A DNA stretch of 37,084 nt from an uncultured Parabacteroides sp. (lineage in GTDB: Bacteria; Bacteroidota; Bacteroidia; Bacteroidales; Tannerellaceae), in assembly GCA_900541965.1 (NCBI GenBank), contig UQLN01000045.1, positions 1-37,084 of the forward strand, in the 5' to 3' direction. Position numbers and translations under genes: made by a program. Below the pieces are notes generated by a model. That model was not told where the DNA came from. It did not search any database and saw nothing but the letters and a program-made list of their open reading frames with translations. Positions 17,948 to 26,090 of the stretch are shown one piece after another; position 1 is the first letter of the stretch, and every line of letters begins with the position of its first letter.

Positions 17948-19228
17948 TTATTCATAATGCAACGCATCCGCCGGCACCATCCGCGAAGCCCGTTTCGCCG
18001 GAATCCAGATTGCCAGCAAAATCATGCAGGCAAGCGCCAGCCAAGTAATGCAATTGGTCAGTAGGAAGCGCACAGCCGTTCGGTCCGGCAGGAAAGCCAG
18101 GTTCTTTCCCTCCTGTCCCAGCGTATCAATCATGCCAGCATAAACGAACTGCATTTCTATTAGCATCGCCGGAATGGTTATAATAGCCAGCAGGCACAGC
18201 CCTTCCACGAAAAACTGCCGCAGGATGCCCTGTTGCGTAGCCCCCATTGCCATCCTCAGCCCCACTTCTTCGCGCCTCACCCGGATACGGTACCAGAAAG
18301 TACCCATCACGCAAAGCAGGATATTCAACAGAAAGAAGAGCAGCAGTGCCGAATAGATACGCACATTTCCCGTCTGTCCGAAACTTGCCGAGGTCTCCTT
18401 CTCTATCTGTTTGTACGACTTGATGCTTTGCAGGTAGAAATTCCCTATCCGCAGTTCGTCGTACATCTTCTCCTTGAACTTCCGCAGGAAAACGGCGTCC
18501 GAATACATATCGCTGCTACGGATGGAGATTTCCATATCCTCCAGATTATCGGCATCCATCTTCATCGGCAGATAGAAGGTACATTGCGGACGCATATAGC
18601 TGAAACGCTTGATATCGCCCACTACTCCTTTGATGACGCGTGTCTCCTCTTCATCTTCAACCTCTTTGCCTGTTCCTTCGGTGTTGCCGAACAGGAGGTC
18701 CGATGCCTGTTTGCATATCACCATTGCATTCGGGTCCGCCCAGTCGAAATCCTTGACCGACACAGGCTTTCCATCCGGATAGCGGTAGTTGAACACCCGG
18801 AAGAAGTCTTCACGCGGGTCGAAGTTCACTATCTGTCCCCCGGCTTCCTTCAGGGTATCCGCCTTATTGCGGTAACCGCTCCCCATATAGCTGCCGCTGT
18901 TAGGAGACGAATAGATTTCCAACACGCCTACCGCCTCGACACCATCGAAGTTGCGCAGACGGTCGAGCACCCGGGCATAGTTTGCCTCCAGCGCCGCAGA
19001 GTCGCTTTCGGCCGGCTTGTAATCAGGATGGTTTTCCGGCAACTCTTTCACGTTGACCTGCCAGGTGTGCGAGATGTCGCGGCTCATCGGCAGGCTCTCG
19101 TTGTAGCCGAGGACGAAGAAGTAGTCCACCATATACCATACGAGGCAAAACACCAGCAACAACTCCACCAAAATCCACAGGTTGTTGCGTTTTCTGTTCC
19201 ATAACTGGATAAATATCATCTTTAGCAT
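17948..19228 (-). CDS. FtsX-family ABC permease, type A (pair 3)
   Basis: This 426-residue permease is of the same subtype as the one at 15289, with an almost matching start (MLKMIFIQLWNRKRNNLWIL) and end (VPADALHYE). TM1 is at about 17-38. The periplasmic domain is followed by three TMs, with the coupling motif RREEVGLRMAMGA near residue 320. It follows its type B partner by 15 bases. The 51-base gap to the next gene shows no clear promoter or terminator. Confidence 0.88.
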   Translation of the reverse strand: MLKMIFIQLWNRKRNNLWILVELLLVFCLVWYMVDYFFVLGYNESLPMSRDISHTWQVNVKELPENHPDYKPAESDSAALEANYARVLDRLRNFDGVEAVGVLEIYSSPNSGSYMGSGYRNKADTLKEAGGQIVNFDPREDFFRVFNYRYPDGKPVSVKDFDWADPNAMVICKQASDLLFGNTEGTGKEVEDEEETRVIKGVVGDIKRFSYMRPQCTFYLPMKMDADNLEDMEISIRSSDMYSDAVFLRKFKEKMYDELRIGNFYLQSIKSYKQIEKETSASFGQTGNVRIYSALLLFFLLNILLCVMGTFWYRIRVRREEVGLRMAMGATQQGILRQFFVEGLCLLAIITIPAMLIEMQFVYAGMIDTLGQEGKNLAFLPDRTAVRFLLTNCITWLALACMILLAIWIPAKRASRMVPADALHYE

Positions 19229-19243
19229 CTGCTCCTCCCTCCT

Positions 19244-20548
19244 TTATTTAGCGTTCAGTGAAAAGATTATCTCCCGGTGGGCTGCACGCCATGCGGGTAC
19301 CAAAGCGGAAAACAGGTTCAGCAGGAAACATACCGCCAGCGTAATGCCGAACACATATCCGTTTACCAGCATCGAGGGCGAAAGCGACACATCTTCGAAC
19401 TGCCCCCCATTGCTAAAGCCGGAAGCTATAACCTGCATAATCCAGTTGCGCGACACGACCACTATCGAATAGGAAAGCAGCAGCCCGAAGAACCCTCCAA
19501 GCAGGGTGAAAAGGAAGTTCTCCACAAGCACCTGTTTCATCAGCGACAACGACGGTGCGCCGAAAGCCCTCCTTACGCCCATTTCCGCCAACCGCCGTTC
19601 CATGCGCGAATCCGCCATTCCGGAAAGACTGACAGCCGGAACAAAAAGCAAAAGGAAGAATATCAGACTGTATTGCAACAACACCTTCGTGAAATCGACA
19701 GGCGAACTGCTCCACCGACGGAAGATTGACTGCCAGTGCTTGTCCGGCTGACCAAATAGGGTAAAAGTCACATCCGGCATACTCCGGTCCTGACGCGCCA
19801 CGCACTCCTCCGCCTCCTGTTTCACCCGGTCTATATCCGTTCCTTTTTCAACAAGGATATAGCCTTTGAAACGTCCCAGCATGCCGGTGCTATCCCAGCC
19901 CTTCGCCGAATAATTCGGGCACGCGGTGTAGGGCATCCACAGTTGTGCATAGGATACCGGCGTAATCTGCGAGGCATCTTCCACAACACCGCAAACGCGG
20001 TAACTGTCAAAGTTCAGGCTGATATACCGCCCTTCCGCTTTCTCATCCCCAAACAGCCGCGTAGCCGTCGAGCGGGAAAGGACCACCGTCTTTATCCCCG
20101 ATTGCAGGTCGGCTTCGGTGAAAGGCTTGCCTTCGATAAAACGGAACGGGAACACCGTCCAGAATGCCTGATTAACAAACCCGGCAGTCACCGGCATATC
20201 CTCCTTGCTGTTCTCCGGCTGGATAAAATAAGCAGAGCCGTAGTCGTCGTAGGTTATCGCCAATGCCTCCATGCCTTTCAAGTCTCCGAAGGTAGATTGC
20301 AGCATATGCAGGGAGAGTTGTCCCGAACTGCTGCCTTTCTCCTTCAGCTTTACAACCGAACCGCTCGCCGCCACCAATGTACGGCTTCTGTTCGTCTCCG
20401 GATAAACCGGTGCCACCTTCAGGTAGATAATGATGGAAAGCACCATCACCATCGTGACCGACAGCCCCGTCCCGACTATATATATCAAGCTGAAAAGGCG
20501 TTCCTGCCGTATCAGGTTCCATGCTTGTTTGAAATAGAGTCTAATCAT
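19244..20548 (-). CDS. FtsX-family ABC permease, type B (pair 3)
   Basis: This 434-residue permease has four predicted membrane segments, a MacB-type periplasmic domain with GKPFTEADLQSG, and the coupling motif RRLAEMGVRRAFGAP near residue 318. It is the first gene of the second half of the permease array. Its start lies 53 bases from the start of the divergent HU-like gene. I see no TAnnTTTG or sigma-54 promoter for it in that gap, so its transcription source is unclear. Confidence 0.88.
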   Translation of the reverse strand: MIRLYFKQAWNLIRQERLFSLIYIVGTGLSVTMVMVLSIIIYLKVAPVYPETNRSRTLVAASGSVVKLKEKGSSSGQLSLHMLQSTFGDLKGMEALAITYDDYGSAYFIQPENSKEDMPVTAGFVNQAFWTVFPFRFIEGKPFTEADLQSGIKTVVLSRSTATRLFGDEKAEGRYISLNFDSYRVCGVVEDASQITPVSYAQLWMPYTACPNYSAKGWDSTGMLGRFKGYILVEKGTDIDRVKQEAEECVARQDRSMPDVTFTLFGQPDKHWQSIFRRWSSSPVDFTKVLLQYSLIFFLLLFVPAVSLSGMADSRMERRLAEMGVRRAFGAPSLSLMKQVLVENFLFTLLGGFFGLLLSYSIVVVSRNWIMQVIASGFSNGGQFEDVSLSPSMLVNGYVFGITLAVCFLLNLFSALVPAWRAAHREIIFSLNAK

Positions 20549-20561
20549 ATGTTTATTCTGT

Positions 20562-20569
20562 TATCTTTG
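20562..20569 (+). promoter_or_regulatory. Possible -7 box of the HU-like gene
   Basis: TATCTTTG on the plus strand fits the Bacteroidetes -7 consensus and lies 32 bases before the ATG at 20602. No good TTG lies 19 bases upstream, so the promoter is weaker than those of rpsL or the GH2 gene. Confidence 0.45.
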
Positions 20570-20601
20570 TACTTCATTCTAAACTAAATCTATCATATCC
20601 C

Positions 20602-21399
20602 ATGGATAAAGCAAAACCAGACGACAGACCTGCCTCACGCACTGTCCTGATTCGCCTCAGCAAATGCAATCTCCCCGGTTCAGGTAACACCTTCCGGGCA
20701 ACCATCCCCTTCCGCCGCCTCATCACTGTAGAAGACCTTGCCCAGCGGCTTGCCGAACGCGGCTGTCCGGTGCGCAAAGAGACGCTTGTGATGGCTTACG
20801 AGATGATGACCAGCGAGATATACAACGCTCTGGAAGATGATTACAACGTAGACATCGGGCTTGGCAAGGTGGAACTCAACGTAAGCGGCAGCTTCGATTT
20901 CAATCCCGGCATCAAACTTCCCATAGGGGAAAGATACCCTCTGGTGGCAGGATTCCGCCCCTCCCCCCGTTTGCGGCAAGTGGCAGGGCATATCCCCGTC
21001 AAGGTATGCGACTTCTTCCCTAACGCACCCCGGCCGGGTAGTGTGGGGACGGTCGAAAAGGAACAGACGGAGGTTAACCTCTTCAATACGTTGCCCGAAG
21101 GATACGACCGACCGGTGTTTATCCACGGAAAGCTGATGAAGATATCGGGCGACCATCCCGAAGTAGGCATCACCATCGTCCATCTGGATAGCGGCCTAAC
21201 CTATACCGTACCCCCTTCCATGCTGATAATCAACCAGTCCACCCGCCTCTGCTTTCTACCTTCCCACCCGTTCGTGGCCGGTGAATGGGAAATTGAAATA
21301 GCCACGCAATACAACCGTTCGTACCGCCCCTACAAGCAGCCCCGTAAAGGTTCGCTAACCTTTACCGTACGGGAGTCTGTCACCCCCTCTGTTACATGA
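20602..21399 (+). CDS. HU-like DNA-binding protein with C-terminal Ig-like domain
   Basis: The 265-residue product looks like the Bacteroidetes-specific proteins in which an HU/IHF-like domain is joined to an Ig-like domain (HU-HIG or DUF4469 type). The HU-like part is about residues 1-125, with TFRATIPFRRLITVEDLAQRL and a beta arm rich in Gly/Pro. The Ig-like part is about 165-260, with VFIHGKLMKISGDHPEVGI and GEWEIEIATQYNRSY. There is no signal peptide, so it should act in the cytoplasm on DNA. It is alone on the plus strand within the ABC permease cluster. A regulatory or nucoid role is possible, but nothing in the sequence proves it. Confidence 0.75.
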   Translation: MDKAKPDDRPASRTVLIRLSKCNLPGSGNTFRATIPFRRLITVEDLAQRLAERGCPVRKETLVMAYEMMTSEIYNALEDDYNVDIGLGKVELNVSGSFDFNPGIKLPIGERYPLVAGFRPSPRLRQVAGHIPVKVCDFFPNAPRPGSVGTVEKEQTEVNLFNTLPEGYDRPVFIHGKLMKISGDHPEVGITIVHLDSGLTYTVPPSMLIINQSTRLCFLPSHPFVAGEWEIEIATQYNRSYRPYKQPRKGSLTFTVRESVTPSVT

Positions 21400-21467
21400 G
21401 TGCAGCATTGTTATGCTGCATATCGCAGTATTCGTATGCTACATGATGCAGCATAGCAATGCTGCAC
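21400..21467 (+). repeat. Nested inverted repeat (two hairpins, mutually inverted)
   Basis: TGCAGCAT-TGTT-ATGCTGCA (21401-21420) and TGCAGCAT-AGCA-ATGCTGCA (21447-21466) are each 8-bp hairpins. Together they form a 22-base inverted repeat with one mismatch. The element starts directly after the HU-like stop codon and lies in the 118-base gap between convergent genes. Neither side has a T-run, so it does not look like a normal terminator. It may be a REP-like element or a protein-binding site. Confidence 0.85.
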
Positions 21468-21517
21468 ACCCGCACACGATAAGGGTAAACGTCCGCACAC
21501 GGGAGGGAGAGACAGCC

Positions 21518-22183
21518 TCACTGCACCTGCCGCCCGTCGAAGAAGCGGATGGTGCGGCTGGTCTGCTGCGCCTGCGCTTCGTTGTGGGTTACCATTACGA
21601 TGGTGCGGCCGTCTTCCTTGTTCAGCTTATGGAGCAGTTCCATGACTTCGATACCCATCTTCGAGTCCAGGTTACCGGTAGGCTCATCGGCGAGGATTAT
21701 CTCCGGGTTGCCTACAATGGCACGGGCGATGGCTACGCGCTGGCACTGACCGCCGGATAGCTGTGTCGGGAAATGGCGCATACGGTGGCTCAGGCCTACC
21801 TTTTCGAGTACGGCAACAGCGGCCTCGCGGCGTTCCTTGGCGCTGACCTTGCGGTACAGAAGCGGCAGCTCCACGTTGTCCAGCACATTCAGCGAGTTTA
21901 TCAGGTGGAACGACTGGAAGACGAAGCCCAACTGCTTGTTACGGAAAGCGGCCAGTTCCTTGTCGTTCATGTTTACCGTATTCACTCCGTTTATTTCGAC
22001 CGTTCCCGAGGTGGGGGCATCGAGCAGTCCCATGATATTGAGCAGTGTGGACTTTCCGCATCCGGAAGGGCCCATGATACTGAGGAATTCTCCTTTTTGA
22101 ACAGTCAGGTTGACGTTTTCCAATGCTACGGTTTCTATCTCTTTCGTACGATAGATTTTCTCCAGATTTGTAAGTGTAATCAT
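21518..22183 (-). CDS. ABC transporter ATP-binding protein (MacB/LolD type)
   Basis: This 221-residue ATPase would power the FtsX-like permeases around it. All motifs are present: Walker A GPSGCGKST (38-46), Q-loop Q90, signature LSGGQ (142-146), Walker B with IILADEP (162-168, E167 catalytic) and switch His H200. The base after the signature is Cys (LSGGQCQR), where Gln is common. It stands alone, unlike MacB, where the ATPase is fused to the permease. It is the only ATPase gene for eight permease genes. It is separated from its upstream permease by 42 bases. Confidence 0.93.
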   Translation of the reverse strand: MITLTNLEKIYRTKEIETVALENVNLTVQKGEFLSIMGPSGCGKSTLLNIMGLLDAPTSGTVEINGVNTVNMNDKELAAFRNKQLGFVFQSFHLINSLNVLDNVELPLLYRKVSAKERREAAVAVLEKVGLSHRMRHFPTQLSGGQCQRVAIARAIVGNPEIILADEPTGNLDSKMGIEVMELLHKLNKEDGRTIVMVTHNEAQAQQTSRTIRFFDGRQVQ

Positions 22184-22225
22184 ATCAGTCTTTATTTATA
22201 TGTTGTTTATTCGTTATCGTATGGT

Positions 22226-23494
22226 TTATTCGTAATGCAGGGATTCGGCCGGGGCCATCTTGGATGCTTTCTTTACCGGATACCAGATGCCGAGGCAAAC
22301 CATGCCCGCCATCAGCAGGTAGGTAGCGCCGAAGGTGATCAGGAAACGCCCCACGCCCAGCGGGATACGGTAGCTGTCCAGCCTATCGAGATACATCATG
22401 TTGAATGCATAAACAAGCACTGGGACGACAGTCAGCATCAGCAGGCACAGCCCTTCGAGGTACATAAAGCGGCGGATGGATACCCGCGTTGCCCCCAATG
22501 CCACCCGCAGCCCTATTTCGCCACGGCGGCTCTGCGTACGGAGCCAGAAGGTCCCGATGACGCCGAAAAAGACGTTGGCAAGGAGGAAGAGCATGACGGA
22601 TAGTTTCTGGCGGGATTCGTCTTCCCGATAAGAGAGCATAGTGCTGCGTCTCTCTTTCAAGGACTGGACGCCGTAGACATTCAGGTTGTTCACCGTCAGC
22701 AAATCGCCCATGTCGCTGAGGATTTCATTCATTTCCTCTTTGGTATACTCCTTTTTCATGCGTACGCAAAGTTCGGCGCTGGGGGCGTTGAAATACTCCA
22801 CAAAAGCATTAAAGGTAGCGCCTTTCAGTACTTGGTAATAGCAGGGTTCGGCACGCTGGTATTCCGTTGCACGGACAGCGGGACAGACAGCGGCTATCTT
22901 CAGTTCCTCCTGGGTCGAGTTGTCCATAATGACACGCCGCCCTTTGCCACTCTCGCCGTGGTAGAAGATGTCTTCCATCGTTTGGGTGATGACGATCGGG
23001 TTGTGCACATCCTCCAAAGCCGGGGTGATGGGATTGCCGTCGGTATCTTTGATGCGGAAGACGTCGAAGTACTCGGGTGTAACACGGCGTACCTGGAAAC
23101 TTTGCTGCGATGCAACAGCAGTGTCCCCGTCGAGCGGGCGAAGTCCCCACCACGAATTGCCGTTCGAATACGGGCAGGAGTAGTAAGTGACGCAAACCCC
23201 GTCTACCATCGGATAGCGGCGTATCTGGTCCATCAGCTTCAACAGGTCTTCGGGTTCCGAAGAGGTGTACTCGGAAGCGGGCACGTAATTAGGGGCGTGC
23301 TCGTTCAGCGAACTGAGCTTGAAGCGCCAGACGTTTGTGATATCTACTCCCATAGGGGCATGGTAGGTACGAAAGTCCACCCAGTAGGCATCCAGCATGG
23401 TCCATACCGTGGCGAGCACGACCAGCAGTTCGGCGAATATCCAACCGTTGCTGCGGCGCTGGTGCCAGATGATTTTTAATAAGTGCTTTATCAT
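22226..23494 (-). CDS. FtsX-family ABC permease, type A (pair 2)
   Basis: This 422-residue permease starts MIKHLLKIIWHQRRSNGWIF and ends APAESLHYE. TM1 is at about 18-38, the periplasmic domain at about 40-290, then three TMs with the coupling motif RRGEIGLRVALGATR near residue 320. It is closest to the type A gene at 24822. It is the last permease before the ATPase, 24 bases after its type B partner. Confidence 0.88.
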   Translation of the reverse strand: MIKHLLKIIWHQRRSNGWIFAELLVVLATVWTMLDAYWVDFRTYHAPMGVDITNVWRFKLSSLNEHAPNYVPASEYTSSEPEDLLKLMDQIRRYPMVDGVCVTYYSCPYSNGNSWWGLRPLDGDTAVASQQSFQVRRVTPEYFDVFRIKDTDGNPITPALEDVHNPIVITQTMEDIFYHGESGKGRRVIMDNSTQEELKIAAVCPAVRATEYQRAEPCYYQVLKGATFNAFVEYFNAPSAELCVRMKKEYTKEEMNEILSDMGDLLTVNNLNVYGVQSLKERRSTMLSYREDESRQKLSVMLFLLANVFFGVIGTFWLRTQSRRGEIGLRVALGATRVSIRRFMYLEGLCLLMLTVVPVLVYAFNMMYLDRLDSYRIPLGVGRFLITFGATYLLMAGMVCLGIWYPVKKASKMAPAESLHYE

Positions 23495-23518
23495 TGTCAG
23501 TCTTTTATTTATTTCTGG

Positions 23519-24781
23519 TTACTTGCTGTTAATGGCCGATACGATCTCTTGCCGGGATACCCGCCATGCCGGTATCGATGCGCTGAACAGATTCAGCAGG
23601 GTGGCGAAGCAGAGCGCGGAGATGAAGAAGACGGGCTTCAGCAGCATGGAAGCGTTGATGGAGACATCCGGTGATATCAGAAACGCTTTGAATAGTTGGA
23701 GGAAGACGATGGATAGCAACAACCCGAGGACACTACCGATAAGGGTCACGACCATATTCTCCGACAATACCTGTGTGATAAGCTTCAGCCGGGAAGCGCC
23801 GAAGGCACGGCGGAGGCCTAACTCGTCCGACCGTTTCTGTACGGACGACTGCACAACGCTTATCAGGTTCAGCGCAGGCACCAGCAACAGGAAGAGCAGC
23901 AGGGCACCGGTGTCGAGCAGGTAATCTGTCAGGGTTACGGTCTGCCAGAAACCGTTGTTGCCAATGGCGATGTCCAGGCGGTCCAATGCGCCTGAACCGG
24001 CTATCTGTAGTTCGTATTCTTTCTGTCCGGCATTGAAACGCTTGATATTCTCTGCCAACTCTGCACGGATTGCATCCAGTTCGGAGGAACTGTGTGCCAG
24101 CATGATGGCGCTAAAATCTCCGGCTACATCCTCGCATACGCCCCTTTGCATATCTGCATTTACCGTATAAGGCATCCAGATTTCGGCATAGGCATCCGAG
24201 GCTGCGGTGGTTACTTCCTTCACCACGCCTACCACTTTATAGTCTACATAATCGACAACGATGTACTTTCCCACCGGCTCTTCCGAGCCGAACAGGCTTG
24301 CCGCCAAACGGTCGGAGATAACGACTACGGGGATGGCCGACTGGAAATCGGCTTCCGTAAACGGGTGTCCCGCCACGAACGAGAAGTCGAATACTTTCCA
24401 GAAACCGGGGTCTGTGTATTTAATCGTATACTCTTCGAACAGGCGTTTTCCGGGCAGGGATACCGGGCGGATTTCGCTGCCGAAGCCGGTTACGGCTTCC
24501 GGTGTCTTCAGGGTGTAATAGCACTCCTTCAGTACGCGGGGCGACATCTGGCCGTTGTTGTTGCTGTCTGTCCCCGAGATGGATTTGGCACTTGTCCCGT
24601 AGACGTACAGCATGCGTCCGCGGTTGGACTCGGGGCTGTAACCCGTCAGTTTTATCTGGAACATAAGCACCACTACCATAACCATGGCTATGGAGAGGGC
24701 GGTCCCGAGGATGGAGATGGCACTTACCAACGGTGTCTCACGGAGGGTGCCCAGGGCTTGTTTGATGTATTGCTTTATCAT
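23519..24781 (-). CDS. FtsX-family ABC permease, type B (pair 2)
   Basis: This 420-residue permease has TM1 at about 19-43, a MacB-like periplasmic domain containing GHPFTEADFQSA, and three C-terminal TMs. The coupling motif is KRSDELGLRRAFGAS, near residue 310. It is most like the type B gene at 26083 (both start MIKQY-KQA). A short relic of a type A gene end lies just upstream, suggesting that a gene was lost or recombined here. Confidence 0.88.
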   Translation of the reverse strand: MIKQYIKQALGTLRETPLVSAISILGTALSIAMVMVVVLMFQIKLTGYSPESNRGRMLYVYGTSAKSISGTDSNNNGQMSPRVLKECYYTLKTPEAVTGFGSEIRPVSLPGKRLFEEYTIKYTDPGFWKVFDFSFVAGHPFTEADFQSAIPVVVISDRLAASLFGSEEPVGKYIVVDYVDYKVVGVVKEVTTAASDAYAEIWMPYTVNADMQRGVCEDVAGDFSAIMLAHSSSELDAIRAELAENIKRFNAGQKEYELQIAGSGALDRLDIAIGNNGFWQTVTLTDYLLDTGALLLFLLLVPALNLISVVQSSVQKRSDELGLRRAFGASRLKLITQVLSENMVVTLIGSVLGLLLSIVFLQLFKAFLISPDVSINASMLLKPVFFISALCFATLLNLFSASIPAWRVSRQEIVSAINSK

Positions 24782-24798
24782 TTCTCGATATTATTAAT

Positions 24799-24822
24799 TT
24801 ATTCGTAATGGAGTGCGCCGGC
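24799..24822 (-). pseudogene. Relic of a type A permease C-terminus
   Basis: Read on the minus strand, in a frame different from the adjacent gene, these 24 bases encode AGALHYE and a stop. Every type A permease here ends in a variant of PADALHYE-stop. The relic follows directly on, and overlaps by one base, the stop codon of the type A gene at 24822. It is probably what remains of a recombined or deleted copy. Confidence 0.6.
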
Positions 24823-26090
24823 TATTCGTAATGCAACGCGTCGGCCGGATTCATCTTTGCTATTCGCTTTGCCGGAAACCAGATGCCTATCCATATCATA
24901 ACCGCCATCAGCAGGTAGGCGCCACCGAAGGCTATCGTAAACCGCCACCACGTGAAAGGCAGGCGCACGGTATCAGGCAAGTCGAAGTAGAGCATGTTAG
25001 CGATGAACAGCAGGACAAAGGGGATGGTGAATGCCAGCAGGCAAAGTCCTTCCACATCCAGAAAACGTTTCAACTGGCTGCGTGAAGAGCCGAGGGCGGT
25101 ACGCAGCCCCATCTCGCCCCTGCGGTATTGCGTGCGGAGCCAGAAGGTTCCGATAATGCCGAAAAAGACGTTTACCAGCATGAAGGCGACAAGGGCGAGT
25201 TTCTTCTTCATATTATCCTGACGTCTCTTCAACATTTCAGAGCGCAGGTCTTTGAGGGAAGTGACGCTGGATACGTAGATGTTATTTACGGTCAAGCGGT
25301 CGCTCATGTCTTGCAGGAAGCGTTCCATATCTTCGGCACGGAAGCCGTCTTTCATACGTATGATACAGTCCATGTTCTGGGCACGGGTGTTATTGGCAGT
25401 TTCCGCAATATCCTGGTCCGTACGCTCAAGGAGGAAGAAAGAGGGTTGGCTCTTTTCGTATTCGGTACGGCGGACTGGGGTACTGACAGCAGCGATATCC
25501 ATAGTGTTCGTGCTGGTGGCGCTCCATTTTACTTTCTGGCCGGTAGCGGGACGGCCTTCAAAGAACTTGTCCTCCATGTCTGCGGTGATGACTATCTTCC
25601 CGCTGTTATTCCCGACGGCTTTGCTTAACGGCTCGCCGGAGGAAGTCTTCATCCGGAAAACATCAAAATAGGATACCGTCATATCGTAACGGTGGTAATT
25701 CACGGACTTAAGGGTCGTATCTGCATCTGCCGGTACGAGGTTGGAATAAGAATTGTTCCACGTATAGGGACAAACATAAGCACCGAGGGCGACTTCCTCT
25801 ACTTCGGGTACCTGGCGGATATTCTCTGCCAGGCGGACTAAATCCTCTCCGTCTGTCGTAGCATGAAGCGAATCGGGAACGTAGCCGGGGGTTGTGGGCG
25901 ACATCTTCCCTAAGTTTACCTTATAGACATTCTCTATATCGAAGCCCATTGGGGAATAGTAAGTATAGGTGTCGACCAGCAGCGAGTCCATCATCACCCA
26001 TAAGACGGCTACTACGACCAATAGCTCGGTAAATATCCAGCCGTTGCTGCGACGCTGGTTCCAAATGATATTCAGTATTTGCTTAATCAT
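24822..26090 (-). CDS. FtsX-family ABC permease, type A (pair 1)
   Basis: This 422-residue permease starts MIKQILNIIWNQRRSNGWIF and ends NPADALHYE. TM1 is at about 18-38, the periplasmic domain at about 40-290, and three TMs follow with the coupling motif RRGEMGLRTALGSSR near residue 320. Its first eight bases overlap the end of the type B gene upstream, so the two are probably translated together and could form a heterodimer. Confidence 0.88.
   Translation of the reverse strand: MIKQILNIIWNQRRSNGWIFTELLVVVAVLWVMMDSLLVDTYTYYSPMGFDIENVYKVNLGKMSPTTPGYVPDSLHATTDGEDLVRLAENIRQVPEVEEVALGAYVCPYTWNNSYSNLVPADADTTLKSVNYHRYDMTVSYFDVFRMKTSSGEPLSKAVGNNSGKIVITADMEDKFFEGRPATGQKVKWSATSTNTMDIAAVSTPVRRTEYEKSQPSFFLLERTDQDIAETANNTRAQNMDCIIRMKDGFRAEDMERFLQDMSDRLTVNNIYVSSVTSLKDLRSEMLKRRQDNMKKKLALVAFMLVNVFFGIIGTFWLRTQYRRGEMGLRTALGSSRSQLKRFLDVEGLCLLAFTIPFVLLFIANMLYFDLPDTVRLPFTWWRFTIAFGGAYLLMAVMIWIGIWFPAKRIAKMNPADALHYE

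Noticed and set aside
16189..19204. Long open frames on the plus strand opposite the permease genes (for example 17072-18064 and 18233-19204)
   Set aside because: They lie exactly opposite conserved permease codons in GC-rich DNA, show no family features and have His/Arg-rich composition typical of antisense frames.
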